A stretch of DNA of 64,000 nucleotides from Begonia masoniana (GCA_022432975.1 CM039512.1:42140624-42204623), one strand, 5' to 3'. Counted from the stretch's first letter, positions 32,729 through 44,817 are shown. The notes: generated from the sequence alone by a model not told the origin. Made by a program: numbers and translations.

Positions 32729-35700
32729 TGTAACGACCCCGGCCAGGAGCCGTCACGTGTTCATATTCTTTCATTAATCGTTTGCTTGACTTTTACTAAT
32801 ATTACATTCACTTACCTGGATTCCTTAGCAATCCGAGCTTCTTTCCTTTAAACTTCTTCACCTACACCATAAGGTTTAACTATAAGCCTAATGCTTAGTA
32901 AGGAATGCATGCTGACAGATATACATGAGTACACAATTTAAAGAGACATAATTCATAAACCATTCTTCATTCATGTTCATCTTTATCATTTACATGACAT
33001 GTATTAAGGCAGGGAACGAGGGAGGAAGACAGGGGTACATAGTCATTTGCCTATCGCGGCAATCATGATACATCACTCGGCCTCCACCAGTGGGAGAATT
33101 CGCGAGCCATACATATCATTAACTCGGCCTCCACCAGTGGGAGAATTCGCGAGCCATACATATCATTAACTCGGCCTCCACCAGTGGGAGAATTCGCGAG
33201 CCATACATATCATTAACTCGGCCTCCACCAGTGGGAGAATTCGCGAGCCATACATATCATTAACTCGGCCTCCACCAGTGGGAGAATTCGCGAGCCATAC
33301 ATATCATTAACTCGGCCTCCACCAGTGGGAGAATTCGCGAGCCATACATATCATTAACTCGGCCTCCACCAGTGGGAGAATTCGCGAGCCATACATATCA
33401 TTAACTCGGCCTCCACCAGTGGGAGAATTCGCGAGCCATACATATCATTAACTCGGCCTCCACCAGTGGGAGAATTCGCGAGCCATACATATCATTAACT
33501 CGGCCTCCACCAGTGGGAGAATTCGCGAGCCATACATATCATTAACTCGGCCTCCACCAGTGGGAGAATTCGCGAGCCATACATATCATTAACTCGGCCT
33601 CCACCAGTGGGAGAATTCGCGAGCCATACATATCATTAACTCGGCCTCCACCAGTGGGAGAATTCGCGAGCCATACATATCATTAACTCGGCCTCCACCA
33701 GTGGGAGAATTCGCGAGCCATACATATCATTAACTCGGCCTCCACCAGTGGGAGAATTCGCGAGCCATACATATCATTAACTCGGCCTCCACCAGTGGGA
33801 GAATTCGCGAGCCATACATATCATTAACTCGGCCTCCACCAGTGGGAGAATTCGCGAGCCATACATATCATTAACTCGGCCTCCACCAGTGGGAGAATTC
33901 GCGAGCCATACATATCATTAACTCGGCCTCCACCAGTGGGAGAATTCGCGAGCCATACATATCATTAACTCGGCCTCCACCAGTGGGAGAATTCGCGAGC
34001 CATACATATCATTAACTCGGCCTCCACCAGTGGGAGAATTCGCGAGCCATACATATCATTAACTCGGCCTCCACCAGTGGGAGAATTCGCGAGCCATACA
34101 TATCATTAACTCGGCCTCCACCAGTGGGAGAATTCGCGAGCCATACATATCATTAACTCGGCCTCCACCAGTGGGAGAATTCGCGAGCCATACATATCAT
34201 TAACTCGGCCTCCACCAGTGGGAGAATTCGCGAGCCATACATATCATTAACTCGGCCTCCACCAGTGGGAGAATTCGCGAGCCATACATATCATTAACTC
34301 GGCCTCCACCAGTGGGAGAATTCGCGAGCCATACATATCATTAACTCGGCCTCCACCAGTGGGAGAATTCGCGAGCCATACATATCATTAACTCGGCCTC
34401 CACCAGTGGGAGAATTCGCGAGCCATACATATCATTAACTCGGCCTCCACCAGTGGGAGAATTCGCGAGCCATACATATCATTAACTCGGCCTCCACCAG
34501 TGGGAGAATTCGCGAGCCATACATATCATTAACTCGGCCTCCACCAGTGGGAGAATTCGCGAGCCATACATATCATTAACTCGGCCTCCACCAGTGGGAG
34601 AATTCGCGAGCCATACATATCATTAACTCGGCCTCCACCAGTGGGAGAATTCGCGAGCCATACATATCATTAACTCGGCCTCCACCAGTGGGAGAATTCG
34701 CGAGCCATACATATCATTAACTCGGCCTCCACCAGTGGGAGAATTCGCGAGCCATACATATCATTAACTCGGCCTCCACCAGTGGGAGAATTCGCGAGCC
34801 ATACATATCATTAACTCCATACATAATCATTTGCCTATCGCGGCAATCATGATACATCACTCGGCCTCCCCAGTGGGAGAATTCGCGAGCCATACATATC
34901 ATTAACTCGGCCTCCACCAGTGGGAGATTTCGCGAGTCGTACATATCATTAACTCGGCCTCCACCAGTGGGAGATTTCGCGAGTCATACATATCATTAAC
35001 TCGGCCTCCACCAGTGGGAGAATTCGCGAGTCATACATAACATAGTCTTTCCCCGCTCTGCACTTAATCTTGGTTACATTTGCTTTTCATATTCTCAACT
35101 TAATCATAACAGGGACACAGTGCATAGACATAAAGTTCATAGAGAGAAGTCATATCATGAGGACAAGTAAAACATCCTGTAACTTTACATTTACTTACAC
35201 AGCTTCTTCATATCGTGGAAATAACATATCATAGTCAATAAGCTAACATCTCAGTGATTTCCTAATACCCTTGCGGTGTAGGGCCCTAGTGGCCGGAAAT
35301 CTTAATACATTCACTTACCTGGATTCCTTAGCAATCCGAGCTTCTTTCCTTTAAACTTCTTCACCTAAAACATGTACATTACAGTAGTTAAAACAAAGTC
35401 CTAATAGTCCTAATCATAAACCATCCTAGGATCTAATAGCTAAAGTCATTCCGATTCCTCTGTTTGACACACTGCAGTCTGAAATCCGAAACTAGGTGGA
35501 CAGGTTTTACCATTGATTAAATCCGATTTGGTTACTTAAAATGCTCAGAATCGATTCGGGATGACATTTCTACTCCCAGATTTTAAAAAGTCAAAAACTA
35601 CTCGGCCACTGCTAAAAATCCAAACTCAGTGCCGAGCTGAAAACAGAGCTCTATTTACTAATGAATGACTACATTGTCCATTTCATACCTCGGGTGTGGA

Positions 35701-36012
35701 TTTGCAGAGAAGAGCAAGCTCGAAACCAGCCGTCGGTAAAGGGAAGTTCTGGTAGCCGAGAGCAAGAACTTGGGAAAGAAGGAATCGCCGAGAGGGAATG
35801 TCGGCTACCGTGGTAATAAATGAGGTTTAAGGTTTCCATTTCCTATTTATACTAAATCCATCGATTTTAATTACAAAACTGCCACCCAACCTAGTTTCAC
35901 ACAACTTGTAATAAATTTGTCTTAACATTAAATTTTAAATCATACAGGTTAAATAAGAGGGTGACAATGAAAATGGTCAGAAAATCACCTGGCCGAAATG
36001 TCGGGTGTTACA
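32729..36012 (-). mobile_element. solo LTR (3284 bp) with large minisatellite, in copy C's LTR
   Basis: TGTAACGAC...GGGTGTTACA with perfect target duplication TCAAC (32724-32728 and 36013-36017). Orientation is minus, since TGTAACACCC is the LTR start. It has the group's splice-like signals: CCAG|GTAAGT (GT on minus at 35318-35317), micro-exon 35319-35364, and GGTGTAG acceptor at 32863-32862. A 60-bp stretch containing the micro-exon and donor is duplicated at 32803-32861. Confidence 0.92.
33076..35041. repeat. 47-bp minisatellite, 37 perfect plus ~4 diverged units
   Basis: Units start every 47 bases from 33076 to 34768, 37 copies that appear identical. After a short duplicated spacer (34815-34859, a copy of 33041-33075), about four diverged units end near 35041. 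Each unit has outer arms CTCG/CGAG and inner arms CTCCAC/GTGGGAG, so it can fold. It lies inside the putative intron of the solo LTR. It shares GAATTCGCG and the layout with the 41-bp units at 43208. Confidence 0.93.
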
Positions 36013-36728
36013 TCAACTCTCATCCAAGGCTAGTTGGAGTGTTCCTTTTCAAAGAGGAGCCAAAGCTCAAGAGGTGCTGTTATTACCTCCTCGAACTAGC
36101 AAGCAATCTTTCATTCATAACTTTTCATCCACAATGAGTCAACCTCTGATTTTTAGAGAACACTTCCATCACACCCAAAGTAAGTTATCATTAAAATTTT
36201 AGCTAATTTGAAGTTCATTCGAAGAAGTTGTGCTTTCAGAAAAATAGAATAATTGTTGGCTAAAACTGTTTCACTTGGATAGGAGCTTTGTACTTCAACC
36301 TCCTTTCTTTGGTTGAAGCACGTCAGAGGCTGACTTTCCAGCCAGCATAGGGTTTGCACATTAGATAAAGCTTGCAAGATAGAACATCATTTTTAATTAG
36401 GCTAGAGCCTAGGCCAAGGTCAGCCCAATACAGACTAGGTCTAACATTGTTTTAATATCATACCAGTACAAGGTCATGCTAGACTAGACCAAACCTAGAT
36501 CGACCCATCGATCTTGGATCGATCATTGAGGTTGAGCTTAAAGTATCTATTATGATATAAGTTGAGCCATATTATGTGAATACAATTGTAAATTCTCAAT
36601 TTGTTATGGACACAATAGAAATTGGCAAGTATAAAAATATGGATTATGGTTCAATTTCATAAGTAGTTTTCTATTTCTTATTTTTATTCCATCATCAAAA
36701 GGCGAAAAGGACTTTGATATGAAAGAAA
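36013..36728. other. remainder of interrupted LTR and spacer
   Basis: No gene seen. The first part probably ends the LTR of copy C. 36400-36560 has repeated TAGACTAGACC-like phrases. The copia element begins at 36729. Confidence 0.4.
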
Positions 36729-37093
36729 TGTTGAAATTATAAGCTTAATTTAATTAATATGATTTTGGTTATTGTATGTTTTTAATGTGTTTTTGGTTAG
36801 AGTCTATGTATTTGTAAAGAGTCATCTAGAAGTTTCTTATTCATATATGTGTAGGTACATTAGTGCATGTACTTAGGATATTCATTATGTACTAGTACAT
36901 ATATGTGATTAATTAGGTGGTTCATGTATGGTGTTATACATGTACCATAGAGTCCTACAAATAGGATCTAAGTTTAAGCATTTCATATCAAGCCAATAGC
37001 CAAAACATTTCAATAAAAAAGTTTCTCTTAAGTTTCTCTCCTCTCGACTTTATTTTTTTCCTTCTCCAAAAATCTCTTTTCCTCATTCCAGCA
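36729..37093 (+). repeat. 5' LTR of copia element
   Basis: TGTTGAAATTATAAGC...TTCCAGCA, 365 bp; contains a TATA-like CCTACAAATAGGATC stretch. Confidence 0.88.
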
Positions 37094-37096
37094 AAT

Positions 37097-37108
37097 TGGT
37101 ATCAAAGC
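37097..37108 (+). promoter_or_regulatory. primer-binding site (tRNA-iMet type)
   Basis: TGGTATCAAAGC three bases after the LTR; typical for Ty1/copia in plants. Confidence 0.85.
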
Positions 37109-38600
37109 TCAGTTTTTCATCTTGTAGAAATGTTAAATTCTACATTTTCATTTCATTTCACTCAACTTACAAAAGACAATTACGAGAATTTGCACATTCG
37201 CATGAAGGCTTTGCTCGGCTCGCAAGATGTATAAAAGATTGTCGATAGAGTCTATGAAGAGTCTCGTGATGATTCCGCCATGACTCCTAACCAAAGGGAG
37301 ACTCTCCAAAAATGCATAAGAGAGATCAAAAAGTTCTTACCCTTATTCATCAATTTTTGGATGAAGCCATGTTCGAGAAAGTATCAAATGTGACCACGGC
37401 CAAGCAAGCATGAGAGATTCTACAAAATTCCTATCATGGCTTTGGCACTTGAGACTTGGCCATCTCAATTTCGGTGGCTTGAAGTTATAGGGCCAGAAAA
37501 GGATGTTGAATGACTTATCATCCATAGATCAACCTGACTAGTTATGTGAAGAGTGTCTTGTTGGCAAAAAATTTTGAAAAAGTTTTTCGAAGGAGAAGAC
37601 ATCAAGAGCAAGTAAGTCGCTTCAACTTGTTCATACAAATGTATGTAGACTGATTAAGCCTATGTCGTTTGGTAAAAATTGGTATTTTCTCCTCTTCATT
37701 GATGACTTTAGCTGAAAAACTTGGGTTTATTTTTTGAATGAAAAATCTCAAAGCATTTGTACTATCTTGGCATGAAGATCAACCAAAGAGATGATAGTTT
37801 TCATATATGAAGAAGGTTTTGCAAGAGAGATTCTAAAGAAGTTCAAGATGGAGAATTGTCAACCTGTGAATACTCCTATGGCATGTGGAGTAAAATTATT
37901 GAAGAATGAGGAAAGAGAGAAAGTTGATTCTATAACTTTCAAGAGCCTTGTTGGAAGTTTAAGGTATTTAAGGTGCACGAGACCAGATATTCTTTTTGAA
38001 GTTAGACTAGTAAGTCAATTAATGGAGTCACCAACCATGACATATTTTCAAGTAGTAAAGCGAATTCTTCAATATATCAAAGGTACAATAGATTTTGGCT
38101 TGCTTTATTCATTTTCTGATGAATTTATGTTTGTCGGATATAGCGATAGCGATTGGAGTGGAGATATAGATTATCAAAAGAGCAAAACATGTTTTGTTTT
38201 CTACATGGGTGCTACAACTTTTACATAGAGTTCGAAGAAACAACAAATTGTGACTCTATCCCCATGTGAAGCTAAATATGTTGTAGTTGCATCTTGTGTA
38301 TGTATGCTATTTGGCTGAGAAGACTATTGAAGGAGTTACAAATGTCACAAGAAGAAGCTACAGAGATTTTTGTTGACAATAAATCAGCTATTGTATTGAC
38401 GAAAAATCCTGTGTTTCATGATAAAGCAAACATATAAATACGAGGTATCATTTCCTTCGTGACTTCATTGCAAAGTGTTAAGTGCAAGTAAAGTATGTGA
38501 AGATCGACGATCAAGTTGCTAATATTTTTACGAAGCCTCTCAAGTATGACACTTTCAGCAAGGTAAAGATGATACTCGGAGTTACAAGAGATTAAGCTTA
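37109..38600 (+). pseudogene. copia gag, pre-integrase and RT/RNase H fragments
   Basis: The gag N-terminus reads from about 37131 ('FTQLTKDNYENLHIRMKALLGSQD', then a TAA). Near 37445 the GAG-pre-integrase motif appears in broken frames. From 37791 to 38228 there is a 145-codon open part of the RT C-terminus and RNase H ('KSLVGSLRYLRCTRPDI', 'GYSDSDWSGDID'), ending in TAG where Trp is expected. After it 'KKQQIVTLSPCEA' and 'ADIFTKPLKYDTFSK' remain in frames with stops. RT YVDD box and integrase core are absent. Confidence 0.87.
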
Positions 38601-38608
38601 AGGGAGGA

Positions 38609-38965
38609 TGTTGAAATTATAAGCTTAATTCAACTAATATGTTTTTTTGTTAATGTATGTTTTTAGTGTGTTTTTTGTTAGAGTCTATGTATTTGTGACA
38701 AGTCATCTAGAAGTTTCTTATTCATATATGTGCAGGTACATTAGTACATGTACTTAGGGAGATTCATTATATACTAGTACATGTATGTGATTCATTAAGT
38801 GTTTCATGTATGGTGTTATACATATACCATAGAGTCCTATAAATAGGATCTAAGTTTAGTCATTTTATATCAAGCCTATAGCCAAAATATTTCAATAAAA
38901 AAGTTTATGTCCTCTTCACTCTATTTTTTTTCTCTTTCTAAAAATCATTCTTCCTCATTCCAACA
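38609..38965 (+). repeat. 3' LTR of copia element
   Basis: Starts TGTTGAAATTATAAGC after the purine tract AAGGGAGGA, ends TTCCAACA. Confidence 0.88.
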
Positions 38966-39129
38966 AGAAAAGCTAATTCAATCAAAAGATTAATTATTAG
39001 ATGATTGTTTTTAAACTGTTCTTATAGATTCAAGTATGATATTATTCTTGAGTACTTGACGTCAATAAAGATTTTGAGATTAAAGAATAAGTACATTACA
39101 GATCATGTAATTGAGTAAGTAGAAGTCAA

Positions 39130-39566
39130 CAATAATGGAAGACCCTTATCCTCTGCAATGGTCAAGAGATTTACTTTGGAAGAGATTGTATAAGAGGTTG
39201 ACCGAAGGTTTTGCGTACTACATATTAGGAAAATTTGAAAACTAAATGTCATGGTAAGGTCTACAAAGAGGCAACATATAGTGCACCAACGACAAGTACA
39301 ATGGTTCCTTCAAGAAAGAACTAAAGAATTTGTTTGCATTTTATGATGTATTATATAGATACCTTAGAGGAATTACTCTTAGGTAGTGGGCTGGGACATC
39401 CATTCAACCACGTTTTGAAGTGTGGCATGAATCTTAACAATCTAAGTGAGTGGTTCAACTCATTTATTTCCACCTACACACGACAAGTTGATTGTCACAG
39501 TGATGGAATGATAGGAAGTCATCGATGGCTCAAATTTCAAAGAAGCATAGTCCAATGCAAGTGGCT
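39130..39566 (+). pseudogene. Mutator-like (MULE) transposase fragment
   Basis: In shifting frames it reads 'FKKELKNLFAF' and 'HPFNHVLKCGMNLNNLSEWFNSFI', matching the C-terminal part of plant MuDR-type transposases (the N-L-S-E-W-F-N-S helix). A one-base difference breaks the frame after 'FNSFI' here, while the second copy stays open longer. No MULE terminal repeats seen. Confidence 0.72.
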
Positions 39567-40981
39567 ATGAAGTTATAGGGCCAGGAAAAGGATGTTGAAT
39601 GACTTATCATCCATAGATCAACCTGACTAGTTATGTGAAGAGTGTCTTGTTGGCAAAAAATTTTGAAAAGTTTTCGAAGGAGAAGACATCAAGAGCAAGT
39701 AAGTCGCTTCAACTTGTTCATACAAATGTATGTAGACTGATTAAGCCTATGTCGTTTGGTAAAAATTGGTATTTTCTCCTCTTCATTGATGACTTTAGCT
39801 GAAAAACTTGGGTTTATTTTTTGAATGAAAATCTCAAAGCATTTGTACTATCTTGGCATGAAGATCAACCAAAGAGATGATAGTTTTCATATATGAAGAA
39901 GGTTTTGCAAGAGAGATTCTAAAGAAGTTCAAGATGGAGAATTGTCAACCTGTGACTACTCCTATGGCATGTGGAGTAAAATTATTGAAGAATGAGGAAA
40001 GAGAGAAAGTTGATTCTATAACTTTCAAGAGCCTTGTTGGAAGTTTAAGGTATTTAAGGTGTTTTTTTGTTAATGTATGTTTTTAGTGTGTTTTTTGTTA
40101 GAGTCTATGTATTTGTGACAAGTCATCTAGAAGTTTCTTATTCATATATGTGCAGGTACATTAGTACATGTACTTAGGGAGATTCATTATATACTAGTAC
40201 ATGTATGTGATTCATTAAGTGTTTCATGTATGGTGTTATACATATACCATAGAGTCCTATAAATAGGATCTAAGTTTAGTCATTTTATATCAAGCCTATA
40301 GCCAAAATATTTCAATAAAAAAGTTTATGTCCTCTTCACTCTATTTTTTTTCTCTTTCTAAAAATCATTCTTCCTCATTCCAACAAGAAAAGCTAATTCA
40401 ATCAAAAGATTAATTATTAGATGATTGTTTTTAAACTGTTCTTATAGATTCAAGTATGATATTATTCTTGAGTACTTGACGTCAATAAAGATTTTGAGAT
40501 TAAAGAATAAGTACATTACAGATCATGTAATTGAGTAAGTAGAAGTCAACAATAATGGAAGACCCTTATCCTCTGCAATGGTCAAGAGATTTACTTTGGA
40601 AGAGATTGTATAAGAGGTTGACCGAAGGTTTTGCGTACTACATATTAGGAAAATTTGAAAACTAAATGTCATGGTAAGGTCTACAAAGAGGCAACATATA
40701 GTGCACCAACGACAAGTACAATGGTTCCTTCAAGAAAGAACTAAAGAATTTGTTTGCATTTTATGATGTATTATATAGATACCTTAGAGGAATTACTCTT
40801 AGGTAGTGGGCTGGACATCCATTCAACCACGTTTTGAAGTGTGGCATGAATCTTAACAATCTAAGTGAGTGGTTCAACTCATTTATTCCACCTACACACG
40901 ACAAGTTGATTGTCACAGTGATGGAAATGATCAGGAAGTCATCGATGGCTCAAATTTCAAAGAAGCATAGTCCAATGCAAT
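39567..40981 (+). repeat. tandem duplicate of 37482-39566 with internal deletion
   Basis: 39567-40060 repeats 37482-37975. It then jumps to the sequence at 38643, losing ~668 bases that include the copia RT C-terminus and the 3' LTR start, and continues to 40981 as a copy of 38643-39560. Differences are mostly one-base homopolymer changes. Confidence 0.88.
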
Positions 40982-40990
40982 AGCACAATA
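40545..40990 (+). pseudogene. MULE transposase fragment, second copy
   Basis: Same fragment as 39130-39566. Here 'SEWFNSFIPPTHDKL' and 'VTVMEMIRKS' read in one frame, which shows the family more clearly than the first copy. Confidence 0.72.
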
Positions 40991-42492
40991 GCTTCTTATG
41001 TACTCAATCAATAAAATGGTAGAAAATTACTACATGTTTGATGAAATTAGTCACGAATACCTGTAAGGGGTTAGGTTAAAAGTTAGTGATAGTCATAGGC
41101 AATATGTCCTTAACTTGCTCATGAATACCTATATGATTAGTCGCATTCGAACCTAATATATATCTCACCGGCTATGTATTGTGTGACGTGTGTAAAGTTA
41201 GAAAACAGAATAGGAGTAACTGTGTGTCCCCCTTGGGTTGCAAAACTCAAGTCTTCTGTAAGATGTACATATGTGTGAAGCTTTACACATTGAGATTATT
41301 GATCATGCATATTAACATTCACATTATATGTTGATATGGTTCACACATATTGACATCACATAACATCCTAATATGGTACTTAATAAATATGAAATTAAGT
41401 AAATAATATGGTGTACACACTTACATTGATTAACTTATCATGGCACAAGTGGTGTCTGAGAGTTGCATTACATACTTATTACATATAATTGAGTATAAGT
41501 ATAAGAAATGGGTAAATCATGACATTTAGACAATAATTTAAATTGTCTTATGTCTAGACATATTCACTTATATGCGTTAAATAATTTCTACATACAGAGG
41601 AATGTGATAAATATAAATCAAATTAGTCATTAATAATAAATGTCTAGTTAGTCATGTAAAAGATATGGGGTTAGACATTCATCAAGTTATGTCTAGTAAG
41701 TTTTCTGAATAAAAGTATAAGAGTAGACATTAGTTGAGTGTGTCTAATAAGTTGTTTAAAGATTACGTAATTGAGTACAAATATTATAACATTTCTAAAT
41801 AATCTTAGTTAAATATAACCTATGATGTGAGTATAAAATAAATTTAGACATTTAAATAGAATGTCTAGATAGTTTTTATGTGAATCAGGATTTAAGTGTA
41901 AAGTGAAACTAACACATGGAATTAAGATGGGCATAGAGATTAATTGCACAAGAGAATGAGAAATGAATTTAGTAGGATATAATAATTAAGTCATATGCAT
42001 AAGCACTCACATATATGCATAATACACTTCTTACATAGAGATGTGTGACAAGTAATAAAATATTAATATGAAATGTTTATAACTTATGGTTAACACTTAA
42101 AACATGAATGGTGTGATTATAAGAGTTGATCTGAGTATTGAAATGACGATTGTGAGGACTAGTCATGTAGAGTGAGATACATGATTAAACAATATATATA
42201 AAATACTAGATATTGAATAAAATGTCTAATGGATGTAGATACACATGAGTGCTAACCAATTTACAAATGACTTATGTGAATAAAGAAAAATTATCTGATA
42301 AATAATAAATCTTATAATGATTTGAGAAAGAAGACAACAAAAAATCAATAATATATCTTTTTAGTAAATTATAAGGTTGAGAAAAATATTAACTTTGATA
42401 ATAAAAGATATGTTTGTAAGTGGTTAGAGTAAAGTATAACTTACTGGGCTTTATAAAAATTTATTATGTGGACCTTCCCTATTTTCAGGTTT
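40982..42492. other. AT-rich region with repeated TAGACATT hairpins
   Basis: No gene seen. At least five short dyads occur at 41528-41548, 41672-41695, 41724-41746, 41845-41867 and 42207-42228, mostly TAGACAT(T) with its inverse 6-11 bases on. The origin is unknown; possibly an old LTR. Confidence 0.55.
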
Positions 42493-43207
42493 TGTAACGC
42501 CCCGAGTCTCCGCGACCCGATTCGCTACAGGGACTGCTCTTATGGTGCTCTCCCCTTTTGTCCTAACCGCTAGACTTTACGGTATCCTCCCAAAATAAAA
42601 AATTTGGCAGAGTAACGCCTGAAAATGGCGCCTCCCAAAATGCTAAGTACCTACAACGAACGAATTCCCAACCAGTCCAGAATATATCTACTCGTCTAAC
42701 CAACATACGAAATTTTCAAATAATAGTAACGAGGAAAAATCAAAATACTATCGACCAAAATAAAGAAAATCTACAATATAGAGTGACACCTCACCCTTAG
42801 CTATAACTATATACAACCAGATATAAAATGCCCCCACAAAACTACCTACTCCTGATCAACACCATACAACGACTCCATAGGTCGGGTCGCCCTAACACTA
42901 CCGTCCACCGGGGCCCTGGTCGCACGTCACCAACTGGCATCTACCCACGGTTCGGCTCACGGTACTCACCTTCCTGCTCAGCTGTACCTACACCACAGAA
43001 CACACCGTAAGCTCAAGGCTTAGAAAGTAGAGTGCAAAAGAAATCTAAACATGAAGCATGCTGACCATAACCAACTAACTACGACTTTACATTTACGTAT
43101 GTAGCCACGACCCATAACCTGTACAAGAATCACCACCTACATACCATGACCAACTACCGACGACTTCCCATCACATACATACCTGCGACCCTTAACCTGC
43201 TTACCTC

Positions 43208-43615
43208 CTCCGGCCCGAGTCTCACTCGAAATTCGCGGAGCACATCACCTCCGGCCCGAGTCTCACTCGGAATTCGCAGAGCACCTCACCTCCGGCCCGA
43301 GTCTCACCCAGAATTCGTGGAGCACATCACCTCCGGCCCGAGTCTCACTCGGAATTCACAGAGCACATCACCTCCGGCCCGAGTCTCACTCGGAATTCGT
43401 GGAGCACCTCACCTCCGGCCCGAGTCCCACTCGGAATTCGCGGAGCACATCACCTCTGGCCCGAGTCCCACTCGGAATTCGCGGAGCACCTCACCTCTGG
43501 CCTGAGTCCCACTCGGAATTCGCGGAGCAAATCACCTCAGGCCCGAGTCCCACTCAGAATTCGCGGAGCACCTAACCTCCGGCCCGAGTCCCACTCGGAA
43601 TTCGCGGAGCACATC
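43208..43615. repeat. 41-bp minisatellite, ~10 units, foldable
   Basis: Unit: CTCCGGCCCGAGTCTCACTCGG followed by AATTCGCGGAGCACATCAC, in two adjoining halves. Outer arms CTCCG/CGGAG and inner arms CCGAGT/ACTCGG pair; the loop varies between CTC and CCC. The array lies inside the putative intron (42988-43720). Confidence 0.9.
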
Positions 43616-44530
43616 ACATACAAACTACTCAAAACGTACTTACGACTCACAACATGCAACCAACTGTGGTATAGGCCCTTCTGGGCGACTCTCAAGCGTT
43701 ACACCCACACTACTACATACCTGGCGTCCTAGCTTGCTGAGGATGTTCGGTTTCTTGTCCACCTACGGCTTGATCTACAACAAAAATTCAAAGTTCATCA
43801 AAATCAAACTTACATTCACCACTCCCCCCCCAAACTACTATTTCTAGCCTAACCCAACTAAAACTCAACTAAACGGGCCGCTAATTGGGTTTGGTAAAAA
43901 CTTATCCGAAACTTTAAACGCGCATAACTCACGCGTTGGTTATTGAAATCGAACGATTCCAGCGACCACATACTCCCCTAATCACCTAGTTTAACTTGCC
44001 TGGCAAATAGAATTCAAAACAAACGACGGTAGCTAGGTCAAAAACGGCAAAATTCGAACTGCCCTAAGCTGGGGATTTTTCCCTTTCCAAATTTTCTATC
44101 AATTTTCACTCGTTTCCTCACCATTCGACCATCCTCGCACCCAATTAGTATAATTTAATGAAATTCTAAGGCTTTACATAGGAAAACCCGAATTCTCCAC
44201 ATTGGAGCCCTCGATTTTTCCTCCAATCCGAGCTCACCATTTCTCGGCAACCTTCGCCGACATTAAGCTCGATCATTTGACGCCAAGAACGGCTAAAAGC
44301 AGCCAGTAGTCGGAGCTCAATCGAGCTCGTCCCTCTCGGCCTTCAATAGAGACGGAACAGGGCACAAAACGTGCCTTACCGGTTTGCTGACGCACGAAGA
44401 TGGCCGGAATCGGCTCGCCCACAAACTCCGGCCGGAGAGCACCGAGAATCGTCGGTGGTCGGTGCTCAGTGCTCAGTCGATCGCAGCTCCCTCTCTTCTC
44501 CCCTGCTCTGTTCTCTGCCCGCGAAGAACG

Positions 44531-44567
44531 ACAGACGAATGGCTTCTTCGCGAAGCCGTTCGTCTGT
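44531..44567. other. diverged version of the LTR hairpin
   Basis: Arms ACAGACGAATGGCTTC and GAAGCCGTTCGTCTGT pair over 16 positions with one T-G wobble. Compared with the hairpin at 20761 both arms have gained matching bases, so the fold is kept while the sequence changed. Confidence 0.85.
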
Positions 44568-44817
44568 TTTAAAAAAAATTAAATGTTAATTTAATTTTTT
44601 TTAAAAACAAAAATAATAATAATAATAACGTTTACTGTTTTGCCCTTCCAAGATTCTGATAAATTCTTTTCTTTGTCAGCCAATTTCTATAAATCGACTC
44701 TCTCTCCATGCTTGGTTTAAACTCCTCCATCTGCGCTCTCAAAGATCTGACAACTAAGTGACTAATTAATTATAAGATAATTTAATTAATTCATCCAAAA
44801 AAAATCCAGGTGTTACA

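Larger units (their letters stand above)
36729..38965 (+). mobile_element. Ty1/copia element, internally deleted (2237 bp)
   Basis: Two short LTRs (365 and 357 bp), a PBS and partial gag-pol. Perfect target duplication AGAAA (36724-36728 and 38966-38970). The internal part is only 1.5 kb and joins gag/pre-integrase directly to the RT C-terminal part, so most of integrase and RT are missing. Similarity suggests insertion next to or into MULE-derived sequence. Confidence 0.93.
42493..44817 (-). mobile_element. solo LTR (2325 bp)
   Basis: TGTAACGCCCCG...CAGGTGTTACA with perfect target duplication GGTTT (42488-42492 and 44818-44822). Minus orientation. Shows the shared layout: diverged hairpin (44531), donor CCG|GTAAGG near 44380, micro-exon 43721-43774, donor CAG|GTATGT at 43720, acceptor GGTGTAG at 42989-42988. 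Confidence 0.93.

Noticed and set aside
33076..34814. CRISPR-like regular repeats
   Set aside because: Units are directly adjacent and identical with no variable spacers, no cas genes, and the host is a plant; it is a minisatellite.
43146..43505. 119-codon frame with repeated Ser/Pro/Arg peptide
   Set aside because: The frame only reflects the 41-bp tandem repeat (41 is not a multiple of 3), and no family match or start context is seen.
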